A stretch of DNA of 64,000 bases from BOG-908 sp965199235 (GCA_965199235.1 CBDAQU010000002.1:1736001-1800000); one strand, 5' to 3'; numbered from the stretch's first letter, positions 26,145-35,642 are shown. Translations and numbers: made by a program. The notes: generated by a model not told the origin, from the letters alone.

Positions 26145-26825
26145 TTACGCTTGGCAAAGGCTGGCTCGCATTTCCAGGACGGCGCGGCGGGCTGCAAGCA
26201 GGTGGCTCCTCATGACCGCGCCGGCCCATAGCGGATCGCGCGCGCGAAACGCCAGCACGAGTTCCCGATGGTGTCCGGCGCTGCGCAGCAGGTCGTCCTG
26301 CGTGTAGACGTCTAGGGTGCGCAGCACGAGCGGCATGTCCACAACGCTCGCTATCATGTTGGCCAGTCGCTCGTTGGCGGCGCCGGCGACGATGCTCAGA
26401 TGAAGCTCGCTGTTGGCGTGCGCAAGCGACAGGCGGAAGCCTGCCGGCCGATCTTGAGCAAGCCTGTATGTCAGTTCCGCAAGTTCGGCGATGCGGTCGA
26501 TCTGTGCCTCGGTCAGCGATGGCGTCGCAAGTTCCGCGGCGTGGCTTTCGAGCACCGCGCGCAGGCCGAACACCTGCGCTATATCGGACGCGTTCCAGCC
26601 GATTACGGTGGCGCCCTGGTTGGGAACCATGCGCACTAGGCCTTCCGCCTGCAGGCGGCGCAGGGCCTCGCGGATCGGCGTGCGGCTGACGCCCGCGTCC
26701 TGCGCCAGCGTGTCTCCCGTCAGCCTCTGGCCGGCCGCGTAACGACCGTCGATGATGCCGGCCCGTATCGTCTGGTAAGCGGTCTCCACCCCGTCGTGCA
26801 GGCGGCCCCGTCGGTGCCCGTCCAT
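26145..26825 (-). CDS. GntR/FadR-type transcriptional regulator (FCD domain)
   Basis: DNA-binding regulator of 226 aa. The N-terminal winged helix (about residues 12-78) has IIDGRYAAGQRL and the recognition region LAQDAGVSRTPIREALRRLQAEGLV; the C-terminal FCD ligand domain (about 90-215) shows the helical pattern with conserved Asp/His positions (DIAQVF, HANSELHLSIVAGA, GHHRELVLAF) used by this family to hold a metal and a small acid. The ATG comes one base after the TGA of the HMG-CoA-lyase-like gene, so the two are co-transcribed. Probably the local repressor of the divergent catabolic operon, relieved by a pathway intermediate. Confidence 0.92.
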   Translation of the reverse strand: MDGHRRGRLHDGVETAYQTIRAGIIDGRYAAGQRLTGDTLAQDAGVSRTPIREALRRLQAEGLVRMVPNQGATVIGWNASDIAQVFGLRAVLESHAAELATPSLTEAQIDRIAELAELTYRLAQDRPAGFRLSLAHANSELHLSIVAGAANERLANMIASVVDMPLVLRTLDVYTQDDLLRSAGHHRELVLAFRARDPLWAGAVMRSHLLAARRAVLEMRASLCQA

Positions 26826-26826
26826 G

Positions 26827-27726
26827 TCAGCCTAGAGGCGGAAAAAGTCCGGCGCGGCCCAGCATGGCTGGGACAGGGCGCCCCAGGCGGCTCTGCAGCC
26901 ACGCGGCAGTCTCGATGAGTTTCTGCAGGTCGACATGCGGCACCTCTCCCATTCGGCGCAGCATGTAGCATAGGTCCTCGGTGGGGATATTGCCCGTCGC
27001 GTTGGGGGCGAAGGGGCAGCCGCCGATGCCGCCTATGCTGGCATCCAGGCTGCGCACGCCGCATTGCACGGCGGCATAGGCGTTGGCCAGGCCGGTGTTG
27101 CGTGTATTGTGAAAATGCGCGCGAAAGGCGATGCCGGGCGCGGCGGAAGTGGCGGCGGCGAAGCGCTCGACCACGTCGGCGGGCGAGGCGACGCCGATTG
27201 TGTCGGCCAAGGCTATCTCCGACGGCGCGTGCTCGGCGATGCGGGCAACCAGCATACGAACGTGCGCGGGCTGCACCTCGCCCTCGAACGGGCAGCCGAA
27301 CGCCGCAGCGATCACCGCGCTCGCCGGGACCTGCGATGCCCGGGCGGTTGCGGCGATATCGGCCCAGTTTGCGAGCGCGTTCTCAATGCCGACGCCCTGG
27401 TTGCGCCTGCTGAAGGTCTCGGAGGCGACGACGACGACGTTGACTTCGTCCACGCCGGCGCGAAGCGCGCGGTCCAGACCGCGTCGGTTCAGCACCAAGC
27501 CGATGCGCCGCAGGCCAGGCCGACCGGAAAGGGCCGACAGCACTACTTCGGCGTCCGCCATCTGCGGCACGCGTGACGGGCTGACGAAGCTTGCGACCTC
27601 GATCCGCCGCAGGCCGGCCGCAAGCGCACGGTCCACCAAGGCCACCTTGTCGGCGGTAGAGACCAGGGTCGGCTCGTTCTGCAAGCCGTCCCGCGGCGAC
27701 ACTTCGACAACATCAACCTGCTGCAT
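26827..27726 (-). CDS. HMG-CoA-lyase-like enzyme
   Basis: Member of the hydroxymethylglutaryl-CoA lyase family of metal-dependent retro-aldol lyases, which split 3-hydroxy-acyl-CoA to acetyl-CoA and a keto product. The 299 aa protein has the expected N-terminal VEVSPRDGLQNE (catalytic Arg-Asp), EVASFVSPSRVPQMAD, AFGCPFEGEV, LADTIGVASP, metal ligands in FRAHFHNTRNTGLANAYAA, and the flexible-loop Cys in GIGGCPFAPNATGN. I place the start at the ATG at 27726; an in-frame TTG at 27747 and GTG at 27729 are alternatives. Paired with a divergent CoA transferase it may act on a substrate other than HMG-CoA, for example another branched hydroxy-dicarboxylyl-CoA. Confidence 0.88.
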   Translation of the reverse strand: MQQVDVVEVSPRDGLQNEPTLVSTADKVALVDRALAAGLRRIEVASFVSPSRVPQMADAEVVLSALSGRPGLRRIGLVLNRRGLDRALRAGVDEVNVVVVASETFSRRNQGVGIENALANWADIAATARASQVPASAVIAAAFGCPFEGEVQPAHVRMLVARIAEHAPSEIALADTIGVASPADVVERFAAATSAAPGIAFRAHFHNTRNTGLANAYAAVQCGVRSLDASIGGIGGCPFAPNATGNIPTEDLCYMLRRMGEVPHVDLQKLIETAAWLQSRLGRPVPAMLGRAGLFPPLG

Positions 27727-27737
27727 CACCCAGCAAA

Positions 27738-27747
27738 TTGGATACAA
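27738..27747. promoter_or_regulatory. Candidate GntR operator, lyase side
   Basis: TTGGATACAA, nine of ten matches to TTGTATACAA, a palindrome of the kind bound by many FCD-type GntR regulators. It overlaps the 5' end of the lyase-regulator operon, a position suited to autorepression. Confidence 0.4.
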
Positions 27748-27832
27748 TCGGCGCAGTGCGCAAGCCGTTTCGGGAAGAAAACTCGGCTTTCCCCTGATTT
27801 AGACAATTGCTCGTTGCAAAGCCTGAAACAAT

Positions 27833-27842
27833 TTGCATACAG
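27833..27842. promoter_or_regulatory. Candidate GntR operator, CoA-transferase side
   Basis: TTGCATACAG resembles the site at 27738-27747 (shared pattern TTG-N-ATACA). It lies 22 bases before the CoA transferase ATG, where a bound repressor would block transcription. Confidence 0.35.
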
Positions 27843-27864
27843 TCTGTCATAGGTAGGGAACGAG

Positions 27865-29073
27865 ATGCCAGCCGAATCGAGCTCCGGCCCACTCGAGGGC
27901 ATACGGGTCATTGAGCTGGGCCAGCTTCTGGCGGGCCCGTTCTGCGGACAGCTGCTTGCTGATTTCGGCGCCGAAGTGATCAAGGTGGAGCAGCCAGGAT
28001 CGGGTGATCCGCTGCGTGAGTGGGGCCGCGAGCGCGCCGGTGGGCGCGCGCTCTGGTTCCCCATCGTCGGACGCAACAAGAAATCGGTGACCATCAACCT
28101 GCGCGCGCCGGAGGGGCAGGACTTGGCACGCAAGCTGATCGCCCAAGCCGACATGGTGGTCGAGAACTTTCGGCCTGGCACGATGGAGAGGTGGGGCCTA
28201 GGCTACGACGCGCTGGCCGCAAAGCACCCAGGACTGATCATGGTGCGGGTCAGCGGCTTCGGGCAGACCGGTCCCTATGCCAGCCGGGCCGGGTTCGGCG
28301 CGATCGGCGAGGCGATGGGCGGTTTGCGCCACGTCGTGGGACCCCCGGACGCGCCGCCAAGCCGTGTCGGCATCTCCATCGGCGACACGCTGGCTGCTAC
28401 TTACGCGGCACTGGGTTCCATGATGGCGCTGCACGCACGCCATCGCACCGGCCGCGGCCAGGTGGTCGACAGCGCGATCTACGAAGCCGTGCTGGCGATG
28501 ATGGAAAGCCTGATCACCGAGTATCAGCAAGCCGGCTACGTGCGAGAGCGCACCGGGCCGATCCTGCCCGGCATCGCGCCGTCAAACCTCTATCCCACGG
28601 CGGACGGCCAGATGATTCTGATCGCAGCCAACCAGGACGCCGTGTTTCGGCGCTTATCCGCCGTGATGCAGCCGCCAGGGCTGGCGGAGGATGCGCGCTA
28701 CGCTACCCACGTGGCGCGCGGCGAGCGGCAGGCGGAGCTCGACACCATCGTCGCAGCCTGGACGGCGACGCTGCCGGCCCACGCGCTGGAGAGCATTCTG
28801 GAGGGAGCAGGCGTGCCGGCAGGGCGCATCTATCGCGCGCCGGAGATCATGACCGACCCGCACGTGCTGGCGCGCCAGGCTATCGTGCACGTGATGCACC
28901 ATGAGTATGGCGAACTCGCCATGCAGAACGTGGTGCCGCGCCTGTCCGATACGCCGGGCCGTGTGAGGCACGCGGCACCTGCGCTGGGTGCGCACAATGC
29001 CGAACTGTTCGGCACGTTGCTTGGCCTGGACGAGGAGGAGTGCCGCACGCTGGCTGACCGAATGATCATATGA
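27865..29073 (+). CDS. CaiB/BaiF family (class III) CoA transferase
   Basis: Moves CoA between an acyl-CoA donor and a free acid through a covalent aspartyl intermediate. The 402 aa protein has the family's N-terminal LEGIRVIELGQLLAGPFCGQ, DFGAEVIKVEQPGSGD, VENFRPGTMERWGL, the catalytic Asp in GQVVDSAIYEAVLAMM (near residue 200), and the C-terminal GVPAGRIYRAPEIMTDPHV. The ATG follows AGGTAGGGAACGAG. It heads a co-directional set with the receptor, the RutA-like oxygenase and two hydrolases, and is divergent from the lyase. The acid substrate cannot be read from sequence. Confidence 0.92.
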   Translation: MPAESSSGPLEGIRVIELGQLLAGPFCGQLLADFGAEVIKVEQPGSGDPLREWGRERAGGRALWFPIVGRNKKSVTINLRAPEGQDLARKLIAQADMVVENFRPGTMERWGLGYDALAAKHPGLIMVRVSGFGQTGPYASRAGFGAIGEAMGGLRHVVGPPDAPPSRVGISIGDTLAATYAALGSMMALHARHRTGRGQVVDSAIYEAVLAMMESLITEYQQAGYVRERTGPILPGIAPSNLYPTADGQMILIAANQDAVFRRLSAVMQPPGLAEDARYATHVARGERQAELDTIVAAWTATLPAHALESILEGAGVPAGRIYRAPEIMTDPHVLARQAIVHVMHHEYGELAMQNVVPRLSDTPGRVRHAAPALGAHNAELFGTLLGLDEEECRTLADRMII

Positions 29074-29157
29074 TCGCAACGAACGGCGCTGCCACTGCGC
29101 CGAAAAATCTTGACAGGGATGGACACAAGGCCGCTGCAACACTGGACGGAGACTGCA

Positions 29158-31619
29158 ATGCGCTCGATCACCTACACGGTCCTATCGTCTTCGGCACTGC
29201 TGGCGTGCAACCCCGCATGCGCACAGGTAACGGCCGCGACGCCTGTCAAATCGGAGGAGGTCATCGTGACCGGCCTGAGACGATCGCAGACGTTGCAGAA
29301 GGCACCGGTGTCGGTAACCGTGCTGAGCAAGACCACCCTGCAACAGGTCGGCGTCAAGCGCGCGACCGACTTCGTCGCGCTCACGCCGGGCGTCAGCATC
29401 GTCGCCAACACGGCAGAGGTAGGCGACAGCCAGGTCAACATACGCGGCATCAACAGCGCGCGAGACGCGGAGTCCGCCTTCGCCTTCGTGCTGGACGGCG
29501 TGCTGATCCCCAACCCCGCCGCGTTCAACCGCGAGTTCGCCGACCTATCGCAGATAGAGGTGCTGAAAGGCCCGCAAGGCGCGCTGTACGGCCGCAACGC
29601 GGAGGCGGGCGCCATCGTGGTGACCACCCTCCCTCCGTCCAACGACTACGACGCGTCAATCAAAACCGGTGTTGGACAATACGGCTACTTCTACAATCTG
29701 TCGACGATCGCGGGCCCGATCGTGAAGGATCAGCTGTTCGGCCGCGTCTCTGTCGATTATCGCAACTTCCACGGCTACGACACCAACGTATTCCTGCACA
29801 ACAAGTCAATCGACAACGACACGGCGGCCGATGTCGACGGCCGCCTCGTCTACACGCCGACCGACGATTGGAAATTCGACTTCAAGGCGCGCGTCGGTCG
29901 CGTCAGCGCAGCCTCGATCGACTACAATGCAGTTTTTGAGCTGCCAGACTTCACCCCCGTGTTCGGTCCGACGGTGAACGAGAACGTCAACGCGCACCAA
30001 TTCGAATACGTCAGCAATATCCAGCCCGAAAACCACCAGGGTTCGGCCGAGTTCTCGCTGAAGGCAGATCACGACCTTGGCTGGGGCAAACTGTCGGCTT
30101 ACGTGCTGTATTCTAATATCACCAACAATCTGTTGTCGGACGGAACGCTGGCGACCTTCGGCTTTTTCGACAACGCCAACAACGTGATCGGGCAAAATGT
30201 CTGCCAGGCCAGCCAGGCCGCAGCACTCGCAGGCGGGCTACGCTATCCCGCGCCGCAGAACCCGGCTTTCGGTTTCTTAGGTCCCTACACCGCCTCGACC
30301 TGCGACGGCTATCAATACCAGGTACGCAATGAGTCGGATGTCAGCACGGAAGTGCGGGTATCTTCGAATGCGGACCGGCGCCTCCGATGGTCGGGCGGGT
30401 TGTACTATTTGCACATCAACCGGCATGTCGGCGTGTCGGTGGGCGACGACACCGGTGCGCCTATCTCGCAGAACCTGGACAACCCGATCACGAGCCGCAG
30501 CCCGACTGCGCAGCTGTTCGACGACGAATTCACCACCAACGTGTTCGCCGGCTTCGCCTCTTCCGATTACAGCATCACGCCAGACCTGGTGGGCTCGGCA
30601 GCGTTCCGCTACGACGTCGAAGTGAGAGACGACCAGAACCTGGTCCCGACCGGCGACCGGCAAGATTTCATCAACGTCGTGACCGGCGGCGCGGCGAAGG
30701 GCGAGTTCTTTCCCTCAACCCTGGGCTGATCGCCGACCCGGGCGGCATACCGTCAGCGTCGAGAACGTTCCAGGCGCCGGAGCCGAGGGTGAGCCTGACC
30801 TGGACGCCAGTGCCGACGCTGAGCCTGTATGCAACCTTCGGCATCGGCTTCAAGTCCGGCGGCTTCAATCCGGCGGGAACGCAGGCCACCGTGTCCAACA
30901 TCGCGGCCGAAACGGGCAGCAACGTCCGCGTCGGCAACACCTACGACAAGGAGACGTCTGACGCCTTCGAGGTCGGCATGAAGGGCAGCCTGCTGCAACG
31001 GCGCGTCGCCTACCAGCTGGCGGCGTACTACACGCAGGTGCACGGCATGCAGTTCAACGAGTTCTTCTCCAGTGGCCAGGGCTTGCTGCGCGTTGATTCC
31101 AACATCGACAGGGTGGACCTGCAGGGCGGGGAAGCTGCGATGCAGGCACACGCGCTCGGCTGGCTCGATCTGATCGCCGGCGTTGATCTCACGGGGAGCG
31201 AAATCCTGAAAAACCTGTCCAGGCCGGACACGGTGGGCAACAAATCGCCTTACACGCCGGCCTACACCGGCAATATCGGGTTTGCCGCGCATCAGAAGCT
31301 GACTGATCGTTTCACGTTGATCGGCCGTTGGGACACCAATCTCGTAGGCCCTACCTGGTTCCACACGGTGCAGCGGCAGTCCGAGCCGACAATTTTCGGG
31401 GCGCCCGGCTATAACGGCGGCGCGGAGCGGCAGGCGTTTTCGCAGACCAACATCCGCGCGGGTATCGCCGGCCCGCATTTCGAGCTGGTCGGGTTCATCC
31501 AGAACCTGTTCAACAAGCGCTATCTGGCAGAAGTGATCCCCGCCCCCGAATTTGGCGGCTCTTTCGCCTCCCAAGGTCCAGCCCGCCTGATCGGCGCAGA
31601 ACTGACCGTACACCTATGA
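29158..31619 (+). pseudogene. TonB-dependent receptor, broken by a frameshift near 30710
   Basis: Outer-membrane active-transport receptor. Start ATG 29158 has GGAG six bases upstream and a signal peptide (SITYTVLSSSALLACNPACA), then TonB box EEVIVTG, and the plug domain with QKAPVSVTVLS, NIRGINSAR, EVLKGPQGALYGRNAEAGAI. The frame ends at a TGA at 30727-30729 (GEFFPSTLG). The beta-barrel continues in another frame through 31619, with strands LSLYATFGIGFKSGGFNPAG, KETSDAFEVGMKG and the terminal-aromatic-lacking but barrel-like end RLIGAELTVHL. One lost base in TTCTTTCCCTCAACCC would explain it (for instance TCAAACCC as the original). Both halves are otherwise intact, so the break is recent or a sequence error. 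Joined length is about 820 aa, normal for the family. Confidence 0.88.
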
Positions 31620-31701
31620 GAACGGGGTCGGGGGTCGCACGGCCCCGGCCCCATCGGGGTTCAGGGGCAGAGCTCCTGGCCTTCCTACAACCGGAGCAGA
31701 C

Positions 31702-32781
31702 ATGGACCTAGGCGTCTTCATTCCCATAGGCAATAACGGCTGGCTGATCTCCACAACCTCGCCCCAATACATGCCGAGCTTTGCGTTGAACCGGGCGGTG
31801 GTGCAGAAAGCCGAGGAATACGGCTTCGAGTTCGCCCTGTCGATGATCAAGCTGCGCGGTTTCGGCGGCGTATCGGAGTTCTGGGACCACAACTTGGAAT
31901 CCTTCACGTTGGTAGCGGGCCTGGCCGCCGTCACGCAGAGGATAAGGCTGTACGCATCGGTGGCGCTACTGACGATGCCGCCAGCGCTGGTCGCCAGGAT
32001 GTCTGCAACCATCGACGACATTTCGCACGGACGCTTTGGCGTCAACATCGTGTCCGGCTGGCAAAAGGCGGAGTACGAGCAGATGGGGCTGTGGCCGGGT
32101 GAGGCGCATTTCGCCAGGCGCTACGACTACAGCTCGGAATACGTGCGCATCTTGCGTGAGCTTTGGAACACCGGCGTTTCCGATTTCAAGGGCGAGTATT
32201 TCACCATGGACGATTGCCGCCTCAGCCCCAGGCCGGCATCCCCCGTCAGCATCGTCGCGGCCGGACAAAGCCCGCGCGGCATGCGCTTTGCGGCCGAGCA
32301 TGCCGACTACAATTTCATCCTGGGCGTCGGCGTCAACACGCCCGCAGCGTATGCGGCCAGCAACACAAAGCTGATTGGGGCGGCTGCGGTCTCCGGCCGC
32401 GACGTCGGCAGCTACGTGCTGTTCATGATCATTGCCGACGAGACGGACGCGGCGGCCCAGGCGAAATGGCAGCATTACAAGGACGGCACCGATACCACGG
32501 CGCTGGCGTGGATGGCCGACCAGGGTGCGGCCGACAAAACCGCCGACGAAAGCTCCACCGCGCGCCGGATCAACCTGCCGGAAGGGGCGCTGAACTTCAA
32601 CATGGGCACCCTTGTGGGGTCGTACGCCAGTGTCGCCGCCATGCTGGACGAGGCTGCGAGCGTGGCCGGAACCAAGGGTATCATGCTGGTGTTCGACGAT
32701 TTCCTGGCGGGCATGGATGCGTTTGGCACGCGCATCCAGCCGCTTATGGCATGCAGGCGGTCGATCGCCGCGCAAGCCTGA
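31702..32781 (+). CDS. rutA: RutA-type pyrimidine monooxygenase (luciferase-like flavoprotein)
   Basis: Class A/LLM flavin monooxygenase. RutA opens the uracil ring between N3 and C4 using FMN and oxygen, giving ureidoacrylate. The 359 aa match RutA along the whole length: FIPIGNNGWLISTTSPQYMP, FALSMIKLRGFGG, EFWDHNLESFTLVAGLAAVT, GRFGVNIVSGWQKAEYEQMG, GRDVGSYVLFMIIADETD, MGTLVGSYASVAAMLDE. No rutC, D, E, F (flavin reductase) or G gene is nearby, so reduced flavin must come from elsewhere and the substrate could differ from uracil. Its TGA overlaps the amidase ATG (TGATG). Confidence 0.9.
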   Translation: MDLGVFIPIGNNGWLISTTSPQYMPSFALNRAVVQKAEEYGFEFALSMIKLRGFGGVSEFWDHNLESFTLVAGLAAVTQRIRLYASVALLTMPPALVARMSATIDDISHGRFGVNIVSGWQKAEYEQMGLWPGEAHFARRYDYSSEYVRILRELWNTGVSDFKGEYFTMDDCRLSPRPASPVSIVAAGQSPRGMRFAAEHADYNFILGVGVNTPAAYAASNTKLIGAAAVSGRDVGSYVLFMIIADETDAAAQAKWQHYKDGTDTTALAWMADQGAADKTADESSTARRINLPEGALNFNMGTLVGSYASVAAMLDEAASVAGTKGIMLVFDDFLAGMDAFGTRIQPLMACRRSIAAQA

Positions 32782-34172
32782 TGGACGGTTCGGCGCCTCT
32801 GGCCGCCGAGTGCGCCATGGGCGTGGTCGACCTGCTCGCGGCCTACGAACGCGGCGTCATCAACCCGCACAGCGTCATCCATAAGCTGCTGCGCCGCGCC
32901 GGCGCCGACGGCCCGGCGCCGGAAGCGGTGCTGTGCGCTATCCCCGGCGCCGAAGCGTCGGCGGAGGACAGCGTGCGACGGTACCGGACAGGTACGGCGC
33001 GCACGCTGGAAGGCGTGCCGTTCGGGGTGAAGGACATCATCGACGTCGCCGGCGCCCGCGTTACCTGCGGCTCTCTGCACACCGGCGACCGGCACGCGAC
33101 CGAAGACGCAGCCTGCGTGGCGCGGCTTAGGGAAGCCGGCGCGATTCCTCTGCTCATGCTCGCCAGCAGCGAATACGCCTGCGGCGCTCCGGACAACGCG
33201 CGCTATGGCACCGTGCCGAACCCGTGGGACCGCACGCGCTGGGCAGGGGGATCGTCCACCGGGTCGGGTGCCGCACTGGCCGCGCGTGTCGTGCCGCTGG
33301 CGCTAGGCACCGATACGGGCGGCTCCATACGCATTCCGTCCGCCCTGTGCGGCGTCACCGGCCTGAAACCCACGCGCGCGTTGGTGCCGCGCACGGGTGT
33401 GGCGACGCTGTCCTGGACGCTGGACCATGTGGGGCCGATGGCGCGGTCCTGCGCGGACATCGCGCGCGTGCTGCCCGTGCTGGCCGGGCCGGGCGCGCCG
33501 TGCATGGCGCTGGACGGGGTTTCAGGCCTGCGTGTTGGCGTGGCGAATGGGTGGTTTGTCGAACGCTGCGACGCCGCGGTGCTGGACGCATGTCGCGAAG
33601 CGCAAGATGTGCTGAGCGCGTCAGGCGCAATGCTGTCGCCGGTGTCGCTCCCCGATCCTGGCCTGGCCAGTGAGGACGGCTGGTCCATACTGTACGCCGA
33701 GCTGGCGGCGTGCCACGAGCTTCGTTTTGACAGGATGGACCTGTTCGACGAGGGAACGCGCGCTCGCATCGCCCGTGGCCGGCAGGTGACTGCCATTGAT
33801 TACCTGCGCGCCCTGCGGCGCCGTCCGGTGGTGCAGCAGGCAATGCTGGGCGCGATGGCCGGCATCGACGTGATACTTATGCCAGGGGTCGGGGCGGAAG
33901 CGCCCCTTCTGCCAGACGCGATCGTGGAAGTGGATGGGACATGGACGCCGATGTACGAGGTGACCCCCCGCAACACGATGATCTTCGACGTCACCGGGTT
34001 GCCCGCGCTGATGCTACCGGCAGGATTCGGCCGGTCGGGCTTGCCGGTCGCGATCCAGCTCGTAGCCCGGCCGTTCCAGGATGCGCTCTGTCTAAAAGCC
34101 GGCGCGGCGTTCCAGGCCCGCACGCGGCATCACCTGGCGTTGCCTGGCCAGGCGGAGAGTAGCGATGCCTGA
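32781..34172 (+). CDS. Amidase signature family hydrolase
   Basis: Hydrolyses amide or carbamoyl bonds with a Ser-cisSer-Lys triad. In the 463 aa protein the Lys is in FGVKDIIDVAG (near residue 92), the cis-Ser in WAGGSSTGSGAALAA (near 160) and the nucleophile Ser in LGTDTGGSIRIPSALCGV (near 180). The frame is open far upstream, but the ATG at 32781 overlapping the rutA stop is the only sensible start. The C-terminal part is ordinary (FDVTGLPALMLPAGF). In this operon it probably acts on the product of the oxygenase or on the incoming amide. It could be an allophanate- or biuret-type amidase; the sequence does not decide. Confidence 0.9.
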   Translation: MDGSAPLAAECAMGVVDLLAAYERGVINPHSVIHKLLRRAGADGPAPEAVLCAIPGAEASAEDSVRRYRTGTARTLEGVPFGVKDIIDVAGARVTCGSLHTGDRHATEDAACVARLREAGAIPLLMLASSEYACGAPDNARYGTVPNPWDRTRWAGGSSTGSGAALAARVVPLALGTDTGGSIRIPSALCGVTGLKPTRALVPRTGVATLSWTLDHVGPMARSCADIARVLPVLAGPGAPCMALDGVSGLRVGVANGWFVERCDAAVLDACREAQDVLSASGAMLSPVSLPDPGLASEDGWSILYAELAACHELRFDRMDLFDEGTRARIARGRQVTAIDYLRALRRRPVVQQAMLGAMAGIDVILMPGVGAEAPLLPDAIVEVDGTWTPMYEVTPRNTMIFDVTGLPALMLPAGFGRSGLPVAIQLVARPFQDALCLKAGAAFQARTRHHLALPGQAESSDA

Positions 34173-34806
34173 AGAGTCGCTGCAGGACAACTACCGACGG
34201 GCCTATGGTGGCCGCGCAGGCTTTGGGCAACGCCCCGCCTTGGTACTGGTCGATTTCGTGCAAGCCTATTTCGATCCTGAGTGCGACCTGTACGCCGGCG
34301 TGGAGGACGCGCTGGCCTCCGCCCTACGGGTGAGGCAGGCGGCACGGCAGGCGCGGGCGCCAGTGGTGCTGACGCGCGTGGCCTACCAGGCGGGCGGGAT
34401 GGATGGCGGACGGTTCTTTGAAAAGGCCAGGCCTCTGCGCCATTTCCTGGCCGATGCCGGCACCGGCGCCTGGCCGGATGGACTGGCGCCGCAGGACGGT
34501 GAACTGGTGATCTCCAAGCAATATCCGAGCGCGTTTTTCGGCACGTCGCTGGCGTCCACGCTGACCGCTCTTCGGGTGGACAGCGTCGTTCTGGCCGGGC
34601 TGACCACAAGCGGCTGCGTGCGCGCCACCTGCGTTGATTCCATGTCGCACGGGTTCATCACCGTCGTCGTGCGCGACGCATGCGGCGACAGGCACGCGGC
34701 GCCGCACGAGGCAAACCTGTTCGACATGGACGCCAAATATGCCGATGTGATCAGCGAGGCCGAGGCGGTCGCCTACCTCGGCAGCTTGGCGCAGGAGAAT
34801 AGGTAA
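34165..34806 (+). CDS. Isochorismatase-like cysteine hydrolase
   Basis: Cysteine hydrolase of the isochorismatase/N-carbamoylsarcosine amidase superfamily. Triad visible in the 213 aa: Asp in LVLVDFVQAYFD (near residue 30), Lys in ELVISKQYPSAFFGT (near 118) and Cys in LAGLTTSGCVRATCVDS (near 152). It resembles N-carbamoylsarcosine or maleamate amidases more than E. coli RutB, but in this operon it fills the place of RutB, which hydrolyses ureidoacrylate to aminoacrylate, ammonia and CO2. It overlaps the amidase by 8 bases and closes the operon. Confidence 0.9.
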   Translation: MPEESLQDNYRRAYGGRAGFGQRPALVLVDFVQAYFDPECDLYAGVEDALASALRVRQAARQARAPVVLTRVAYQAGGMDGGRFFEKARPLRHFLADAGTGAWPDGLAPQDGELVISKQYPSAFFGTSLASTLTALRVDSVVLAGLTTSGCVRATCVDSMSHGFITVVVRDACGDRHAAPHEANLFDMDAKYADVISEAEAVAYLGSLAQENR

Positions 34807-34955
34807 ACCTGGCAGAGCTGAGGCGATAGGACTACCCCGAACATACCAGGCAAAGGCAGCATAGACGGCATGTACGTGCAGCATAGCTGCCATGTACGAA
34901 TTCGTCTGGCACACGAGACGTGAAGAGCGTTCCATGTGTTCGTATGGAGGCGCAC

Positions 34956-35642
34956 ATGTTTTGGGAAGACCGCATCAACAACTACGCGCGCGAAACTGGC
35001 TTCCCGAAATGCTTGTTCATTGGGGAGGACGGTCGGGTGGTCGGCACCTGGATCATGGGCAACGACTACAGGGTCAAAACCGGGTATTACGGAGGCTATC
35101 CGGCCGGGTATTTGAAGCGCATCGCAGCGCTTTTCCCTGATCGCAAGCGCGTGCTGCACGTCTTCTCGGGCAAAGTTGATTTAGCCGCCATGCCCGGTGA
35201 CACCGTGGACATCAACCCCGAGATGAACCCGACCTGGCTGGCCGATGCGCACGAGCTGCGTGTCGTCGATCTCTCTCGTTACGACCTCGTTCTGGCCGAC
35301 CCGCCGTACAGCGTCGAGGATGCGGAGCGTTACCAGACGACGATGGTAAAACGAAACGTGGTCATGAGGTCGCTTGCTGCTGGCATGATCGACGGCGCAC
35401 GCGTCGTATGGCTCGACCAGGTGTTGCCGATGTATCGCAAAGACGAGTGGGCCATTGAAGCGGTGATCGGCATGGTCAAGAGCACCAATCACCGTTTCCG
35501 GGTGGTTACAATTTTTCGTCGTTTAGGTGTCGATGCCGTCGCGAAGAACGGGCTCCAGCAAGTCAAGAAACGAGCGATCGAACGCCCGGCGCAGGCGGTT
35601 TTGAAAGCCGCCAGACCCATACCGGGTCATGTAGCGGACTAG
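34956..35642 (+). CDS. Orphan adenine-specific DNA methyltransferase-like protein
   Basis: Putative N6-adenine or N4-cytosine methyltransferase of 228 aa. Catalytic motif IV is DPPY in YDLVLADPPYSVEDAERYQ (near residue 119); the S-adenosylmethionine site may be RVLHVFSGKVD (near 69), although the usual FxGxG is degenerate. The ATG at 34956 has a perfect GGAGG five bases upstream; a GTG at 34920 is less likely. No restriction enzyme, target-recognition subunit or phage gene is next to it, so it is solitary. Possibly a phage remnant or an epigenetic regulator. A palindrome starts at its stop codon. Confidence 0.75.
   Translation: MFWEDRINNYARETGFPKCLFIGEDGRVVGTWIMGNDYRVKTGYYGGYPAGYLKRIAALFPDRKRVLHVFSGKVDLAAMPGDTVDINPEMNPTWLADAHELRVVDLSRYDLVLADPPYSVEDAERYQTTMVKRNVVMRSLAAGMIDGARVVWLDQVLPMYRKDEWAIEAVIGMVKSTNHRFRVVTIFRRLGVDAVAKNGLQQVKKRAIERPAQAVLKAARPIPGHVAD

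Noticed and set aside
32163..32780. Long N-terminal extension of the amidase frame into rutA
   Set aside because: It overlaps rutA throughout and has no domain; the ATG at 32781 fits the family.
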